DNA of 64,000 nucleotides from positions 124,001 through 188,000 of the forward strand of contig NZ_RJKS01000001.1 of NCBI RefSeq assembly GCF_003762905.1. Reading direction: 5' to 3'. The position numbers and the translations under genes were made by a program. Under the pieces are notes generated by a model. That model did no database searches. It had not been told where the DNA came from and worked only from the letters and a program-made list of their open reading frames with translations. Numbering within the stretch: the stretch's first letter is position 1; the number at the start of each line of letters is the position of its first letter. Positions 23,958 to 32,086 of this stretch are shown here, in pieces. Source of the DNA: Curtobacterium sp. ZW137 (GTDB taxonomy: Bacteria; Actinomycetota; Actinomycetes; Actinomycetales; Microbacteriaceae).

Positions 23958-24254
23958 ATGGCACACGAGTTCCGCGACGAGGCCGACCAGAGCCGGTACG
24001 CGATGTACGTCGACGGTGAACTCGTGAGCGTGCTCGACTACCGCGAGAACGTCGACGCCGTCGCGTTCCCGCACACCTACACCGTGCCGAAGCACCGCGG
24101 GCACGGCTACGCCGCGGAACTCGTCGCGTACGCCGTCGGCGACGTCGAGGCGAAGAACGACAAGCGCATCGTCCCGATGTGCTGGTTCGTCGGCACCTGG
24201 TTCGACGAACACCCCGAGAAGGCACCACTGCTCAGCCGCAACGTCGCGGACTGA
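23958..24254 (+). CDS. GNAT-type N-acetyltransferase, YidJ-like (PF14542)
   Basis: A 98-residue minimal acetyltransferase of the Gcn5-related YidJ/CG-like group. The acetyl-CoA-binding P-loop motif appears as VPKHRGHGYAAELVAYAV and is followed by PMCWFVGTWFDEHPE, typical of this short family. The substrate is unknown. A CATGAT -10-like hexamer lies 6 nt before the ATG, so a leaderless mRNA is likely. It is followed 20 nt later by a VOC gene with its own strong Shine-Dalgarno, probably in one operon. Confidence 0.88.
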   Translation: MAHEFRDEADQSRYAMYVDGELVSVLDYRENVDAVAFPHTYTVPKHRGHGYAAELVAYAVGDVEAKNDKRIVPMCWFVGTWFDEHPEKAPLLSRNVAD

Positions 24255-24274
24255 GACACCGAGGAGGCACCACC

Positions 24275-24736
24275 GTGCGACAGATCGTCCCCTTCATCTG
24301 GTACGACGGGCAGGCCGAGGAAGCCGCCACCTTCTACACCTCCGTCATCCCCGACTCGTCCGTGCAGAACGTGCAGCGGCTGCCCGACGGCACCACGATG
24401 GTCGTCGAGTTCGTCCTCGGCGGGAAGCCCTACCGCGCGATGAACGCCGGCCCCGGCCACCCGCACTCGGATGCGATCTCGTTCCAGATCGACGTCGACG
24501 ACCAGGACGAGCTGGACCGGATCTGGGACGCGTTCCTCGACGCGGGCGGCACACCGTCGATGTGCGGGTGGCTCACCGACGCGTGGGGGGTTTCGTGGCA
24601 GGTCACCCCGGCGAACTGGGGCGAGCTGATGAGCGCCGGCGGTGACCCGGAGGGCCGGGCGCGGGCCTTCGACGCGATGATGCGCATGGTGAAGCTCGAC
24701 ATCCCCACGCTCGAAGCCGCGATCCGCGGCGAGTAG
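24275..24736 (+). CDS. VOC family protein, PhnB-like
   Basis: A 153-residue PhnB/3-demethylubiquinone-methyltransferase-like VOC protein. VRQIVPFIWYDGQAEEAATFYTSVIPDSS is the diagnostic opening. The middle GPGHPHSDAISFQIDVDDQDELDRIWDAF and the later CGWLTDAWGVSWQVTP match the family. The GTG at 24275 has GAGGAGG 7 nt upstream. Enzymatic activity is unproven for most members. It is probably co-transcribed with the preceding GNAT gene. Confidence 0.87.
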   Translation: MRQIVPFIWYDGQAEEAATFYTSVIPDSSVQNVQRLPDGTTMVVEFVLGGKPYRAMNAGPGHPHSDAISFQIDVDDQDELDRIWDAFLDAGGTPSMCGWLTDAWGVSWQVTPANWGELMSAGGDPEGRARAFDAMMRMVKLDIPTLEAAIRGE

Positions 24737-24824
24737 CCGGTCCGGCGACCCCGCCGGTATGGTGACCGGCAGATCAACACCGCCGTCGACCCGTGGGGGA
24801 GCGGCAGAAATGGCTGGAGGCACG

Positions 24825-25310
24825 ATGGACCACCCGAGGTCCGACGTCCGCAACGCTGACATCGGACGCGCCTACACCGAGCTCTCACGCATCACCCGCC
24901 GCGCGAGCATCCGCGCCCGCGGAACCGAGTCCGTGCTCAGCGTCGTCGACCAGTCCCTCGTCGACTTCATCGTCCAGCACGAGGGCTGCATGGCGATCGA
25001 CATCGCCCGCTACCTCCGCCTGAACCGTTCGACGATCTCCCGGCAGCTGTCCGGGCTCCTCGCGGCGGGGCTCATCCGCACGACCGACGGCGGCACCGGC
25101 AACGCCAAGCCGCTCGCGGCGACGGAAGCCGGGTGCGCCGCGCTCGAACGGTCCGTGCAGCTGCACCGCGACGCGCTCGACGAGCGGATCGCGAGCTGGT
25201 CGGACGACGACATCGCACTGCTCGCGGGGCTGCTCGAACGGCTCGGCGCCTCGGACGAGGCCGGACTCCCGATGCCGAACGGCGCGAACCGCCAGCCCGG
25301 GTCCGAGTGA
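24825..25310 (+). CDS. MarR-family transcriptional regulator
   Basis: A 161-residue winged-helix regulator. The first helices carry ADIGRAYTELSRITRRASIRAR, the HTH is EGCMAIDIARYLRLNRSTISRQLSGLLAAGLIRTT and the wing GGTGNAKPLAATEAG. Either ATG 24825 (TGGAGG 4 nt upstream) or ATG 24810 (GGGGGAG upstream) can be the start. Its stop overlaps the GTG start of the next gene (GTGA), so translation is coupled to the metallophosphoesterase. Target genes are unknown. Confidence 0.87.
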   Translation: MDHPRSDVRNADIGRAYTELSRITRRASIRARGTESVLSVVDQSLVDFIVQHEGCMAIDIARYLRLNRSTISRQLSGLLAAGLIRTTDGGTGNAKPLAATEAGCAALERSVQLHRDALDERIASWSDDDIALLAGLLERLGASDEAGLPMPNGANRQPGSE

Positions 25311-25858
25311 CCACGTCGCTCGTCCTGCTCTCGGACACGCACCTGCCGAAGCGCGCGAAGGACCTGCCGGCAGCGCTCTGGGCCGACATCGACGCCGCGG
25401 ACCTCGTGGTGCACGCGGGGGACTGGGTGGACCTGGCGACGCTCGACGCGATCGAGGCCAGGAGCGCGGCGTTCGTCGGCGTCCGGGGGAACAACGACGG
25501 TCCGGAGTTCGACGACCGCCTGCCCCTCGTCGCCCGCTTCGAGGTCGAGGGGCTCCGCTTCGCGCTCGTGCACGAGACCGGCGCCGCGACCGGCCGTGAG
25601 CGGCGGGCGGCGGCGGAGTACCCGGACGTCGACGTGCTCGTGTTCGGGCACTCGCACATCCCGTGGGACACGACGGCCCCGGGTGGGCTGCGACTGCTCA
25701 ACCCGGGGTCGCCGACGGACCGACGGCGTCAGCCCGACTACACCTGGATGCGCTGCACCGTGTCCGACGGAGCACTCGACGTCGCGCTGGTCCGGCTGGC
25801 CCCGGGAACGGCGGCGCCGACCACCGAGCCGCCGACGACCGCGCCCCCGAGCTCGTAG
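25307..25858 (+). CDS. Metallophosphoesterase, YfcE/MJ0936 family
   Basis: A 183-residue calcineurin-like phosphoesterase. The metal-binding motifs are in order: SDTHLPKRAK (D-x-H), VHAGDWVD (GD-x-x-D-like), VRGNNDG (GNND), and VFGHSHIP with LLNPGSPTDRR (GHSH and NPGS). This is the pattern of small phosphodiesterases such as YfcE. The C-terminus is Pro/Thr/Ala-rich and overlaps the opposing thiD/tenA gene by 121 bp. It is translationally coupled to the preceding MarR gene (GTGA overlap). Substrate unknown. Confidence 0.88.
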   Translation: MTTSLVLLSDTHLPKRAKDLPAALWADIDAADLVVHAGDWVDLATLDAIEARSAAFVGVRGNNDGPEFDDRLPLVARFEVEGLRFALVHETGAATGRERRAAAEYPDVDVLVFGHSHIPWDTTAPGGLRLLNPGSPTDRRRQPDYTWMRCTVSDGALDVALVRLAPGTAAPTTEPPTTAPPSS

Positions 25859-27333
25859 GGCATCCGGAAGAACGCCAGCTCCCACCGCGTGGAGTCCCGG
25901 AACGCCCGGGCCATCGCACCCCGCACGGCCGGACCCGCCGCCCGCGCCAGCGTCTCCACGTGCGCCGTGGCCGCGGCGCTCGACGCCCCGAACCCGGGGT
26001 CCCCGTACGCCGTGATCCAGTCCGCGTACGGGTGGCCGACCGGGGCGACCCCGAGCTGCGACCCGACCCAGGCGTAGAGCCGGAAGCACGGAAGGACCGC
26101 TGCGGCGAGGACCGCGGCCTCGCCGGAGTCCGCGGCCGCCCGCAGGTGCGCGAGGTACCCGGCGCTCGTGGGGTGCACAGGGTCGTCGGCGTGCGTGCCG
26201 GCGAGGCGCCGGTGGTGCAGGCTCGCCGCCTCGTCGGCGCAGCCGGCAGCGGCTGCCGCCCAGAACGCCGCGGCCTCGGACCCTGCGGCTGCAGCACGAC
26301 CGACCGCGGCGAGGTGCCCCTCGTACGCCCGCAGGTAGTGCACGTCCTGCGCCAGGTACCCGGCGAACACGTCGGGCTCGAGCGTGCCGTCGGCCATCCG
26401 CACGAGGAAGGGCGCCCGGATGGTCTCGTCGAGCACCGCCCGCACGTCGTCCCACCACACGTCCGTGTACCGGGGCTCCGGCAGGGCCGCCCGGAGCTGC
26501 GCGCCGTGGTCGACCGGCCCGTTGCCGCTCCCGACCTCGAGTGCGTCCGCCCCGCGGAGCGCCGCCGTCAACCAGTCCTTCGCCACGCCGACCGCGATCT
26601 CCCAGTCGCCGTGCCGCGCCGCCAGGGTCGCGATCGCGCTCGAGAGCGAGCACCCGGTGCCGTGTGTGTTCGCGGTGTCGACGCGCGGTGCGGAGAACAC
26701 CCGCGCGGTGCCGTCCGGCGCGACGAGCACGTCGTCCGAGGTCGGCCCCGCCGCGTGCCCGCCCTTCGCGAGCACCAGGACGTCCCAGCGCGCCGCGACC
26801 GCACGAGCGGCATCGAGCGGATCCGTGGCCGCAGCGCCGGCCAGCCCGGCCGACCCCGCCGATCCAGACGGCCCCGTCGGCCCCGCCAGCCCCGCCAGCA
26901 CCGCGAGCTCGGCCCGGTTCGGCGTCACGAGGTCCGCCAACACCAGCAGCTCGGTCATCGCCTGCTCGGCGTCGGCGTCGAGCAGCCGGTCACCACTCGT
27001 CGCCACCATCACCGGGTCCACGACCACGACCGGCGGCCGGTTCGTGCGGAGCCAGTCGGTCACCTCACGGACGGCGGCTGCAGTGGCGAGCATCCCGGTC
27101 TTCACCGCGTCCACGACGACGTCGTCGGACACGGCGTCGAGCTGGTCGCGCAGGACGCGGACGTCCGGCACGTGCACCGACCGCACGCCGCGCGTGTTCT
27201 GCGCGACGACGGCCGTCACGACCGCCATGCCGTACCCGTCGTGCGCCGCGATCGACTTCAGGTCGGCCTGCAGCCCGGCGCCGCCGGTCGGGTCGGTCCC
27301 GGCGATGCTCAGCACGCGCACCGGCCCGCTCAT
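25738..27333 (-). CDS. thiD-tenA: Bifunctional HMP(-P) kinase / TenA-like thiaminase-II domain
   Basis: A 531-residue fusion. The N-terminal 265 residues are ThiD: RVLSIAGTDPTGGAGLQADLKS, the VKTGMLAT loop, and the ATP/anion hole NTHGTGCSLSSAIA. It phosphorylates hydroxymethylpyrimidine twice. From about residue 295 a TenA helical bundle follows: FLVRMADGTLEPDVFAGYLAQDVHYLRAY and CFRLYAWVGSQL. TenA recycles thiamine breakdown products. The last about 40 residues (GASRTSATSSAPSDT) lie antisense to the metallophosphoesterase C-terminus. The start overlaps the thiE stop by 4 nt. It is the third gene of the TPP-riboswitch-controlled operon. Confidence 0.92.
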   Translation of the reverse strand: MSGPVRVLSIAGTDPTGGAGLQADLKSIAAHDGYGMAVVTAVVAQNTRGVRSVHVPDVRVLRDQLDAVSDDVVVDAVKTGMLATAAAVREVTDWLRTNRPPVVVVDPVMVATSGDRLLDADAEQAMTELLVLADLVTPNRAELAVLAGLAGPTGPSGSAGSAGLAGAAATDPLDAARAVAARWDVLVLAKGGHAAGPTSDDVLVAPDGTARVFSAPRVDTANTHGTGCSLSSAIATLAARHGDWEIAVGVAKDWLTAALRGADALEVGSGNGPVDHGAQLRAALPEPRYTDVWWDDVRAVLDETIRAPFLVRMADGTLEPDVFAGYLAQDVHYLRAYEGHLAAVGRAAAAGSEAAAFWAAAAAGCADEAASLHHRRLAGTHADDPVHPTSAGYLAHLRAAADSGEAAVLAAAVLPCFRLYAWVGSQLGVAPVGHPYADWITAYGDPGFGASSAAATAHVETLARAAGPAVRGAMARAFRDSTRWELAFFRMPYELGGAVVGGSVVGAAVPGASRTSATSSAPSDTVQRIQV

Positions 27334-28061
27334 CGCGCGGCTCCGGTCGACCCGGTCCGGAGGCTCGCCACGCGCCCGTCACGTGCCGCCGCGGTGCCGA
27401 CACGGCCGGCCCCCGAGCCCGCCCACGCCGCCACGTACGCCGCGGCCGCCGACCCCGGGTCGGGCGCCGCGCAGATCCCGGACACCACGGCGATGCCCGC
27501 CGCACCGACCGCGTGCAGGGGTGCGACGTCGTCGAGGTCCACTCCGCCGATCGCGACGCACGGCAGGTCCGTCGCTGCCGCGAGCCTCGCGATCCCCTCG
27601 TACCCGAGCGCCGGCGGGTGGTCCGGCTTCGTCGACGTGGGGTGCACGACCCCGACACCGAGCAGGTCGACCGTGCCGCGGGGGAGCCGCTCGAGGGCAG
27701 CGAGGTGCGCCGGGGTGTTCGCCGTCAGACCGACGTGTGCGTCCGGCCCGAGGAGCGCCCGCGCCGCCGACACCGGCACGTCGGACTGCCCGAGGTGCAC
27801 CCCGGCGACCCGGTGCCCAGCGTGCCGAGCGGCCAGGGCGACGTCGAGCCGGTCGTCCACGACGACCTCCGCCCGGTCGCCGACGGCATCAGCGACCGCA
27901 CCGGTCAGTGCGAGGAGGTCCCGCGCACTCGCCTGCTTGTCCCGCACCTGCACGATCCGGACCCCGGCGTGCACGGCCGCCCGGACGACGCCGAGCACCC
28001 CGAGCCCGTGCCGGTCGCAGAGCACGGGGTCGGTGACGAGGTAGACGCCGAGGTCCCTCAT
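27330..28061 (-). CDS. thiE: Thiamine-phosphate synthase
   Basis: A 243-residue TIM-barrel enzyme that joins HMP-PP and thiazole phosphate to give thiamine phosphate. It carries [18 protein letters not shown] (the QxRxK pyrophosphate site), [23 protein letters not shown] (the HLGQ-D motif), [15 protein letters not shown] and [11 protein letters not shown]. It is slightly longer than the usual about 215 residues because of an Ala/Gly-rich C-terminus. Its ATG overlaps the thiM stop, and its own stop overlaps the thiD-tenA start, forming a tightly coupled three-gene unit. Confidence 0.94.
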   Translation of the reverse strand: MRDLGVYLVTDPVLCDRHGLGVLGVVRAAVHAGVRIVQVRDKQASARDLLALTGAVADAVGDRAEVVVDDRLDVALAARHAGHRVAGVHLGQSDVPVSAARALLGPDAHVGLTANTPAHLAALERLPRGTVDLLGVGVVHPTSTKPDHPPALGYEGIARLAAATDLPCVAIGGVDLDDVAPLHAVGAAGIAVVSGICAAPDPGSAAAAYVAAWAGSGAGRVGTAAARDGRVASLRTGSTGAAR

Positions 28062-28906
28062 GCCGCCGTCTCCTCGCTGATGCGCGCCTCGCGGACCACG
28101 TCCTCCGGGGTCAGCGACGCGAGCCGGTCCAGGAACAGCGGCTGGAACGTCCCCGGACCGCCGGCGTCCCGCGCAGCCAGTTCGGCCGCGATCGTGTGCA
28201 CGGCGGTCCCGGCGACGGCGGCGGCGACCGGGTCGCCGGGGCTCACCGACGCGAACGCGGCGATCACCGCGCCGAGCGCGCAGCCCCCGCCGGTGATCCG
28301 GGTGAGGAGCCCCGTGCCGTTCGCGATCCGGACCGGCGTGACGGAGCCGCCCGGGGCACTCGACCCGACCACGAGGTCGACGGCACCGGACACGGCCACC
28401 GCGCCCACGAGCCTCCCGGCGGTCGCATCGACGGCGGACGCTCGCGCGTCATCGGTGCTGGCCGTGCTGTCCACCCCGCGCCCACCGGCGGAGGAACCGA
28501 GGAGGGCGAGGACCTCCGACGCGTTGCCCCGCAGCACCGTCGGACGGAGCGCCAGCAGGTCGCGGGCCAGTGCGGTGCGCACCGGCAGTGAGCCGACCGC
28601 GACCGGGTCGAGGACCCACGGGGTCCCCGACTCGGCGGCAGCGGCGGCCGCCTCGAGCGACGCCGTCCGCGGCTCGGCGTGCGGGGTGCCGGTGTTCACC
28701 AGGAGCGCGTCGGCGATCCGGGCGAACGGACCGGCCTCGGTCGGCACGTCGACCATCGCAGCGGAGGCGCCGAGCGCCAAGAGCACGTTCGCCGTGACGT
28801 TCTGCACCACCGTGTTCGTGATGCACTGCACCAGGGGACTCCTGGCCCTGACGGCCTCGAGGAGTTCAGCGGTGCGTTCAGCCCGTGCGGGCGCAGCGGT
28901 TTCCAT
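28058..28906 (-). CDS. thiM: Hydroxyethylthiazole kinase
   Basis: A 282-residue ribokinase-like enzyme that phosphorylates hydroxyethylthiazole for thiamine salvage. Motifs: [18 protein letters not shown] (substrate site), [25 protein letters not shown] and the anion hole [15 protein letters not shown]. The ATG at 28906 follows AAGGGA, which lies inside the TPP riboswitch expression platform. It is the first gene of thiM-thiE-thiD/tenA. With no thiC or thiG here, this operon looks devoted to salvage plus the last common steps (other thi genes may be elsewhere). Confidence 0.93.
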   Translation of the reverse strand: METAAPARAERTAELLEAVRARSPLVQCITNTVVQNVTANVLLALGASAAMVDVPTEAGPFARIADALLVNTGTPHAEPRTASLEAAAAAAESGTPWVLDPVAVGSLPVRTALARDLLALRPTVLRGNASEVLALLGSSAGGRGVDSTASTDDARASAVDATAGRLVGAVAVSGAVDLVVGSSAPGGSVTPVRIANGTGLLTRITGGGCALGAVIAAFASVSPGDPVAAAVAGTAVHTIAAELAARDAGGPGTFQPLFLDRLASLTPEDVVREARISEETAA

Positions 28907-28909
28907 GGA

Positions 28910-28985
28910 CGATCCCTTCGCGAGTACGAGCTCGAGCAGGTTCGACGGGTGTGATCTCAGCCGCTGGATGCGGCACCCCGTGTCT
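28910..28985 (-). ncRNA. TPP riboswitch (THI element) controlling thiM
   Basis: Read on the minus strand, the leader has the conserved THI-box blocks in order: ACGGGGTGCC, then GCGGCTGAGAT, ACCCGTCGAACCTG, and after a short helix GCGAAGGGAT. CTGAGA is the pyrimidine-sensing T-loop, and the CGAACCTG and GGGAT segments form P4/P1. The Shine-Dalgarno AAGGGA of thiM is part of the closing P1 segment, so ligand binding should hide it, giving translational rather than transcriptional control. The P3 arm is short (CATCCAGCG). Confidence 0.92.
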
Positions 28986-29057
28986 CGATCAGCACCGTAC
29001 ACGACGCCCGCGGTCACATGACGGCCCGTCCACGGGCGCGTGTGGAAGGGTGGGAGC

Positions 29058-29957
29058 GTGCCCGATGCCCTGCCTCCCGGTCCGCCGCCCGGCCCCCGCG
29101 ACCCCGGCGACGCCTGGGCGTACGGACCCGACGGCACCAAGGCGTGGGGCGTGTTCGGCGCCGCCGGACTGCTCGTCGACGACGGCCACGGACGCGTGCT
29201 CCTGCAGCACCGCGTCGAGTGGAGCCACCACGGCGGCACCTGGGGCATCCCGGGCGGCGCACGCCACCAGCACGAGGACGCGGTCACCGGCGCGCTCCGC
29301 GAATCAGCGGAGGAAGCCGGCGTCCCGCTCGACGGGGTCGACCTCCGGCACACGTCCGTGCTCGACCTCGGGTACTGGACCTACACGACCGTCGTCGGAC
29401 GGGCGAGCACGCCGTTCGAACCGGTGATCAGCGACCGGGAGAGCCTCGCGCTGTCCTGGATCCCGCTCGCCGAGGTCGACACGCTGCCGCTGCACCCGGG
29501 CTTCGGAGCATCGTGGCCCGCGCTCCGCGACGCGATCGGCACCACGCCGCACGTCGTCGTCGACGCGGCGAACGTCGTCGGGAGCGTGCCCGACGGGTGG
29601 TGGAAGGACCGGGCGGGGGCTGCCGGGCGGCTGCTGTCGCAGGTGACGGCGCTCGCCGCGGTGGGGCTGCCCGCCGATGCGCTGGGGCTCGGGTTCACGC
29701 AGTGGTGGCCGCGGTGGACCGTGGTGCTCGAGGGCGCGGCGGTCGCTGCGTCTGCTGCTGACGCAGGGCCTGTGTCGGTGGTACGCGCGCCGGGGTCCGG
29801 GGACGACGCGATCGTCGCCGCTGCCGCAGCGGCACTCGACGCTGGGCACGCCCCGGTCGTCGTCGTGACGGCGGACAGGGAGCTGCGGGAGCGGGTGTCG
29901 GCGCTGGGCGCCGACGTGTCCACGCGCGGCCCGAGCTGGCTCCGCGACCGGCTGTAG
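29058..29957 (+). CDS. Nudix hydrolase fused to a NYN/YacP-like domain
   Basis: A 299-residue two-domain protein. The N-terminal Nudix fold has a complete Nudix box at residues 66-89 ([20 protein letters not shown] then EAGV), with the metal-binding REx2EE core intact. It should cleave a nucleoside diphosphate linked to another group. After about residue 160, a second domain starts [20 protein letters not shown] and ends [21 protein letters not shown], the layout of a NYN/YacP-type PIN-like nuclease with its first acidic residue (DAANVV) and the later TADRELR. The GTG at 29058 follows GGGAG closely. It is divergent from thiM. The combined fold suggests an RNA- or nucleotide-processing role (inference). 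Confidence 0.85.
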   Translation: MPDALPPGPPPGPRDPGDAWAYGPDGTKAWGVFGAAGLLVDDGHGRVLLQHRVEWSHHGGTWGIPGGARHQHEDAVTGALRESAEEAGVPLDGVDLRHTSVLDLGYWTYTTVVGRASTPFEPVISDRESLALSWIPLAEVDTLPLHPGFGASWPALRDAIGTTPHVVVDAANVVGSVPDGWWKDRAGAAGRLLSQVTALAAVGLPADALGLGFTQWWPRWTVVLEGAAVAASAADAGPVSVVRAPGSGDDAIVAAAAAALDAGHAPVVVVTADRELRERVSALGADVSTRGPSWLRDRL

Positions 29958-29961
29958 CGCG

Positions 29962-30030
29962 CTGCGCCCCGCGCTGCGCGCGCCCGCGCCCCGCGCCCCG
30001 CGCTGCGCGCGCCCGCGCCCGCGCCCGGCG
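29962..30030. repeat. GC-rich direct repeat at a convergent junction
   Basis: Two copies of a 20-odd-bp CCCCGCGCTGCGCGCGCCCG unit with intervening CGCGCC runs, between the Nudix-NYN and MFS stops. Such a run could pause or terminate transcription from both sides. No gene. Confidence 0.55.
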
Positions 30031-30036
30031 CCGCGC

Positions 30037-31281
30037 CTACGCGCCCGGGATGTGCCGGCGTGACGACACCAGCACGCCGCCCCACGACACGAGCCCGAGC
30101 GCCACGATGACGGCGAGGACGACCGGCAGCGCCACGACGCCCGCCACCGCCGCGATGACCGCCGGCGCCAGGAACCCCGCGTACGCCGCCGCGTAGAACA
30201 CCCCCGTCAGCCCGGCGAGGTCCCGCGGCCCCGCGATCCGCTGCACCTCGAGCAGCGACGACACGAGCCCGAAGCCGATCCCGACGCCGATGACCACGTT
30301 GGCCGCGAGCCCGATCCACACCGACTGCAGCACGATCGCCACGCCGACGACCGCGATCCCGAGCGTCATCAGGAACACCGCCCACGCGAGCCCCCTGGCC
30401 GAGGTGATCGAGTGGACCCGCTTCGCGATCGGCTGGACCGCGCTGGACACCCCGAGTGCGACGACGGTCGCGGCGGTGGCGAACACGAGCCCCCACGCCC
30501 CGGTGGCCCCCACGAGCCGGGTCGGCAGGTACCCGTACCCGATCGCGGCCGAGCCGAAGATCCACGGCGCGGCGACGAGCACCACGCGGGTGAACCGGCG
30601 GTGTCCGGCGCTCGGGACGCGGAGCTGGCGCCACCAGGGTCCGGGGAGGCCACCCGAGGTCTGCGTCTCCGGCGTCCGCCACACGACGACGGCGAAGGGC
30701 AGCGCGACAGCGATGTGGATGAGGAAGGGCAGCACCTCGGGGATCGGTCCCCACTGCGCGATGAGCCCCGCGACGAGCGCGCCGGACGCCGAGCCGAGCG
30801 TGAACGCCAGCGATGCCCGTCGTGCTCCGGCCCCGGCGTCCGCGGCCCGGTCGAAGCGGCCCTGCGAGAGCTCCTTCACCCAGCTGTTCCCGACCGCCAT
30901 CGCGATGCCGACCGTCACGCCGGAGAACAGTCGCCCGATCGCGAGGAACTCCGGTCCGAGCGGCCCGAGCGCGAGCAACCCGCTGCCGAGCACCGCCGAC
31001 CCGATGCCGGCGAGCATGAGCGGGCGACGGCCGTGCCGGTCGGACAGGGACCCGGCGATGAGCAGTGCCGGCGCGAGCCCGAGCACGTAGACGCCGAGGA
31101 AGACGTTGACGAGCACCGACGAGTAGTGCGCACGCTGTTCGTACATGAGCAGCAGCGGGCTGAACTGGTTGCCGCCCCACGAGCACACGAACACGGCACC
31201 CCAGACTGCGACCCACGGCATCACCCGGGCGCGCGGCAGCGCGACGGAGCCCGTGGTGGGGATCGATCCGGTCGCGCTCAC
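30037..31281 (-). CDS. MFS transporter
   Basis: A 414-residue, 12-helix major facilitator. The loop 2-3 motif is GSLSDRHGRRPLMLAGIG, with a helix-4/5 segment FSGVTVGIAMAVGNSWVKE. It starts with GTG at 31281, overlapping the stop of the upstream GntR regulator by 4 nt (GTGA). The coupled GntR-MFS unit suggests that the regulator's ligand is also the transporter's substrate, but neither is known. Confidence 0.87.
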   Translation of the reverse strand: MSATGSIPTTGSVALPRARVMPWVAVWGAVFVCSWGGNQFSPLLLMYEQRAHYSSVLVNVFLGVYVLGLAPALLIAGSLSDRHGRRPLMLAGIGSAVLGSGLLALGPLGPEFLAIGRLFSGVTVGIAMAVGNSWVKELSQGRFDRAADAGAGARRASLAFTLGSASGALVAGLIAQWGPIPEVLPFLIHIAVALPFAVVVWRTPETQTSGGLPGPWWRQLRVPSAGHRRFTRVVLVAAPWIFGSAAIGYGYLPTRLVGATGAWGLVFATAATVVALGVSSAVQPIAKRVHSITSARGLAWAVFLMTLGIAVVGVAIVLQSVWIGLAANVVIGVGIGFGLVSSLLEVQRIAGPRDLAGLTGVFYAAAYAGFLAPAVIAAVAGVVALPVVLAVIVALGLVSWGGVLVSSRRHIPGA

Positions 31282-31922
31282 AGGGCGCCCCGGTGCGATG
31301 CGACGTGGTCGTGGAGCACGGCCGCGTACCGGGCGGCGTCCCCGTCCTCGAGTGCGGCGGCGAGCGCGCGGTGGTCGTCGAGCGACGACTGCAGCTGGGA
31401 CGGCTGCACCCGCATCAGCTGGTGCCGGAGCCGCTGCTGCCGGTCGCGCAGGGTCCGCGCGAACAGCACGGCGATCGCGTTCCGCGACGCGCCGATCACG
31501 GCGCCGTGGAACTCGGCGTCCACCTCGATGAAGCGGTCGACGTCCCCGTCGGCGACCGCGGTCGCCTGTTCCGCCAGCATGGCCTGGAGGCTCGGGGCGA
31601 GGTCCGCCACGCGACCGTCGGTCACGACCCGGCTGGCCGCGGTGCTCTCGATCGCCTCGCGCATCTCCAGCACGTCCGCCGCCTCGTTCGGGGACATCGG
31701 GCGCACGACGGCGCCCTTGCGGGACTCGAGCGTGAGGAGTTCCTCGGCCGCCAGGCGCAGGAACGCCTCGTGCACCGGCGTCCGGGAGACCCCGAGGTCC
31801 TGGCAGAGGGCGTTCTCGCTGATGGCGGTGCCGCCGGGCAGGTCGCCGCGGATGATCGCGCGCTTGACGTGGTCGTAGGCCCGGTCCGACGCGGCCTGGG
31901 CGCTGGTCGTGCTGCTGTTCAC
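31278..31922 (-). CDS. GntR-family regulator, FadR/FCD subfamily
   Basis: A 214-residue regulator: a winged HTH (AYDHVKRAIIRGDLPGGTAISENALCQDLGVSRTPVHEAFLRL) and a helical FCD effector domain with the EMREAIESTAASR and DAEFHGAVIGASRN helices whose His, Asp and Arg residues often bind metal and carboxylate ligands. The GTG at 31922 is preceded by TAGGAT 7 nt upstream, with no Shine-Dalgarno (leaderless). A palindromic ATGCA-N4-TGCAT lies just upstream of that -10, so it likely autoregulates. It is translationally coupled to the MFS gene. Confidence 0.88.
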   Translation of the reverse strand: MNSSTTSAQAASDRAYDHVKRAIIRGDLPGGTAISENALCQDLGVSRTPVHEAFLRLAAEELLTLESRKGAVVRPMSPNEAADVLEMREAIESTAASRVVTDGRVADLAPSLQAMLAEQATAVADGDVDRFIEVDAEFHGAVIGASRNAIAVLFARTLRDRQQRLRHQLMRVQPSQLQSSLDDHRALAAALEDGDAARYAAVLHDHVASHRGAL

Positions 31923-31929
31923 GGGCTCG

Positions 31930-31957
31930 ATCCTACGCCTTGCATGCAACGGTGCAT
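31930..31957 (-). promoter_or_regulatory. GntR promoter and operator
   Basis: On the minus strand, TAGGAT (31930-31935) serves as a -10 for a leaderless GTG start. Immediately upstream, ATGCAACGGTGCAT (31944-31957) is a perfect ATGCA/TGCAT inverted repeat with a 4-bp spacer, the size bound by FCD-type GntR dimers. Binding would block the -35 region. Confidence 0.55.
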
Positions 31958-32086
31958 ACGGATGTGAGCACGCTTCCGACCGTCGTATGTGTGCGAATGG
32001 ATCGCGACATCATCAGCCACGGCCCGATACGCTCTCCCACACGCCGGAAGCACGTCAACGGAGACGACCGCGACAGGAGGGCTCCC

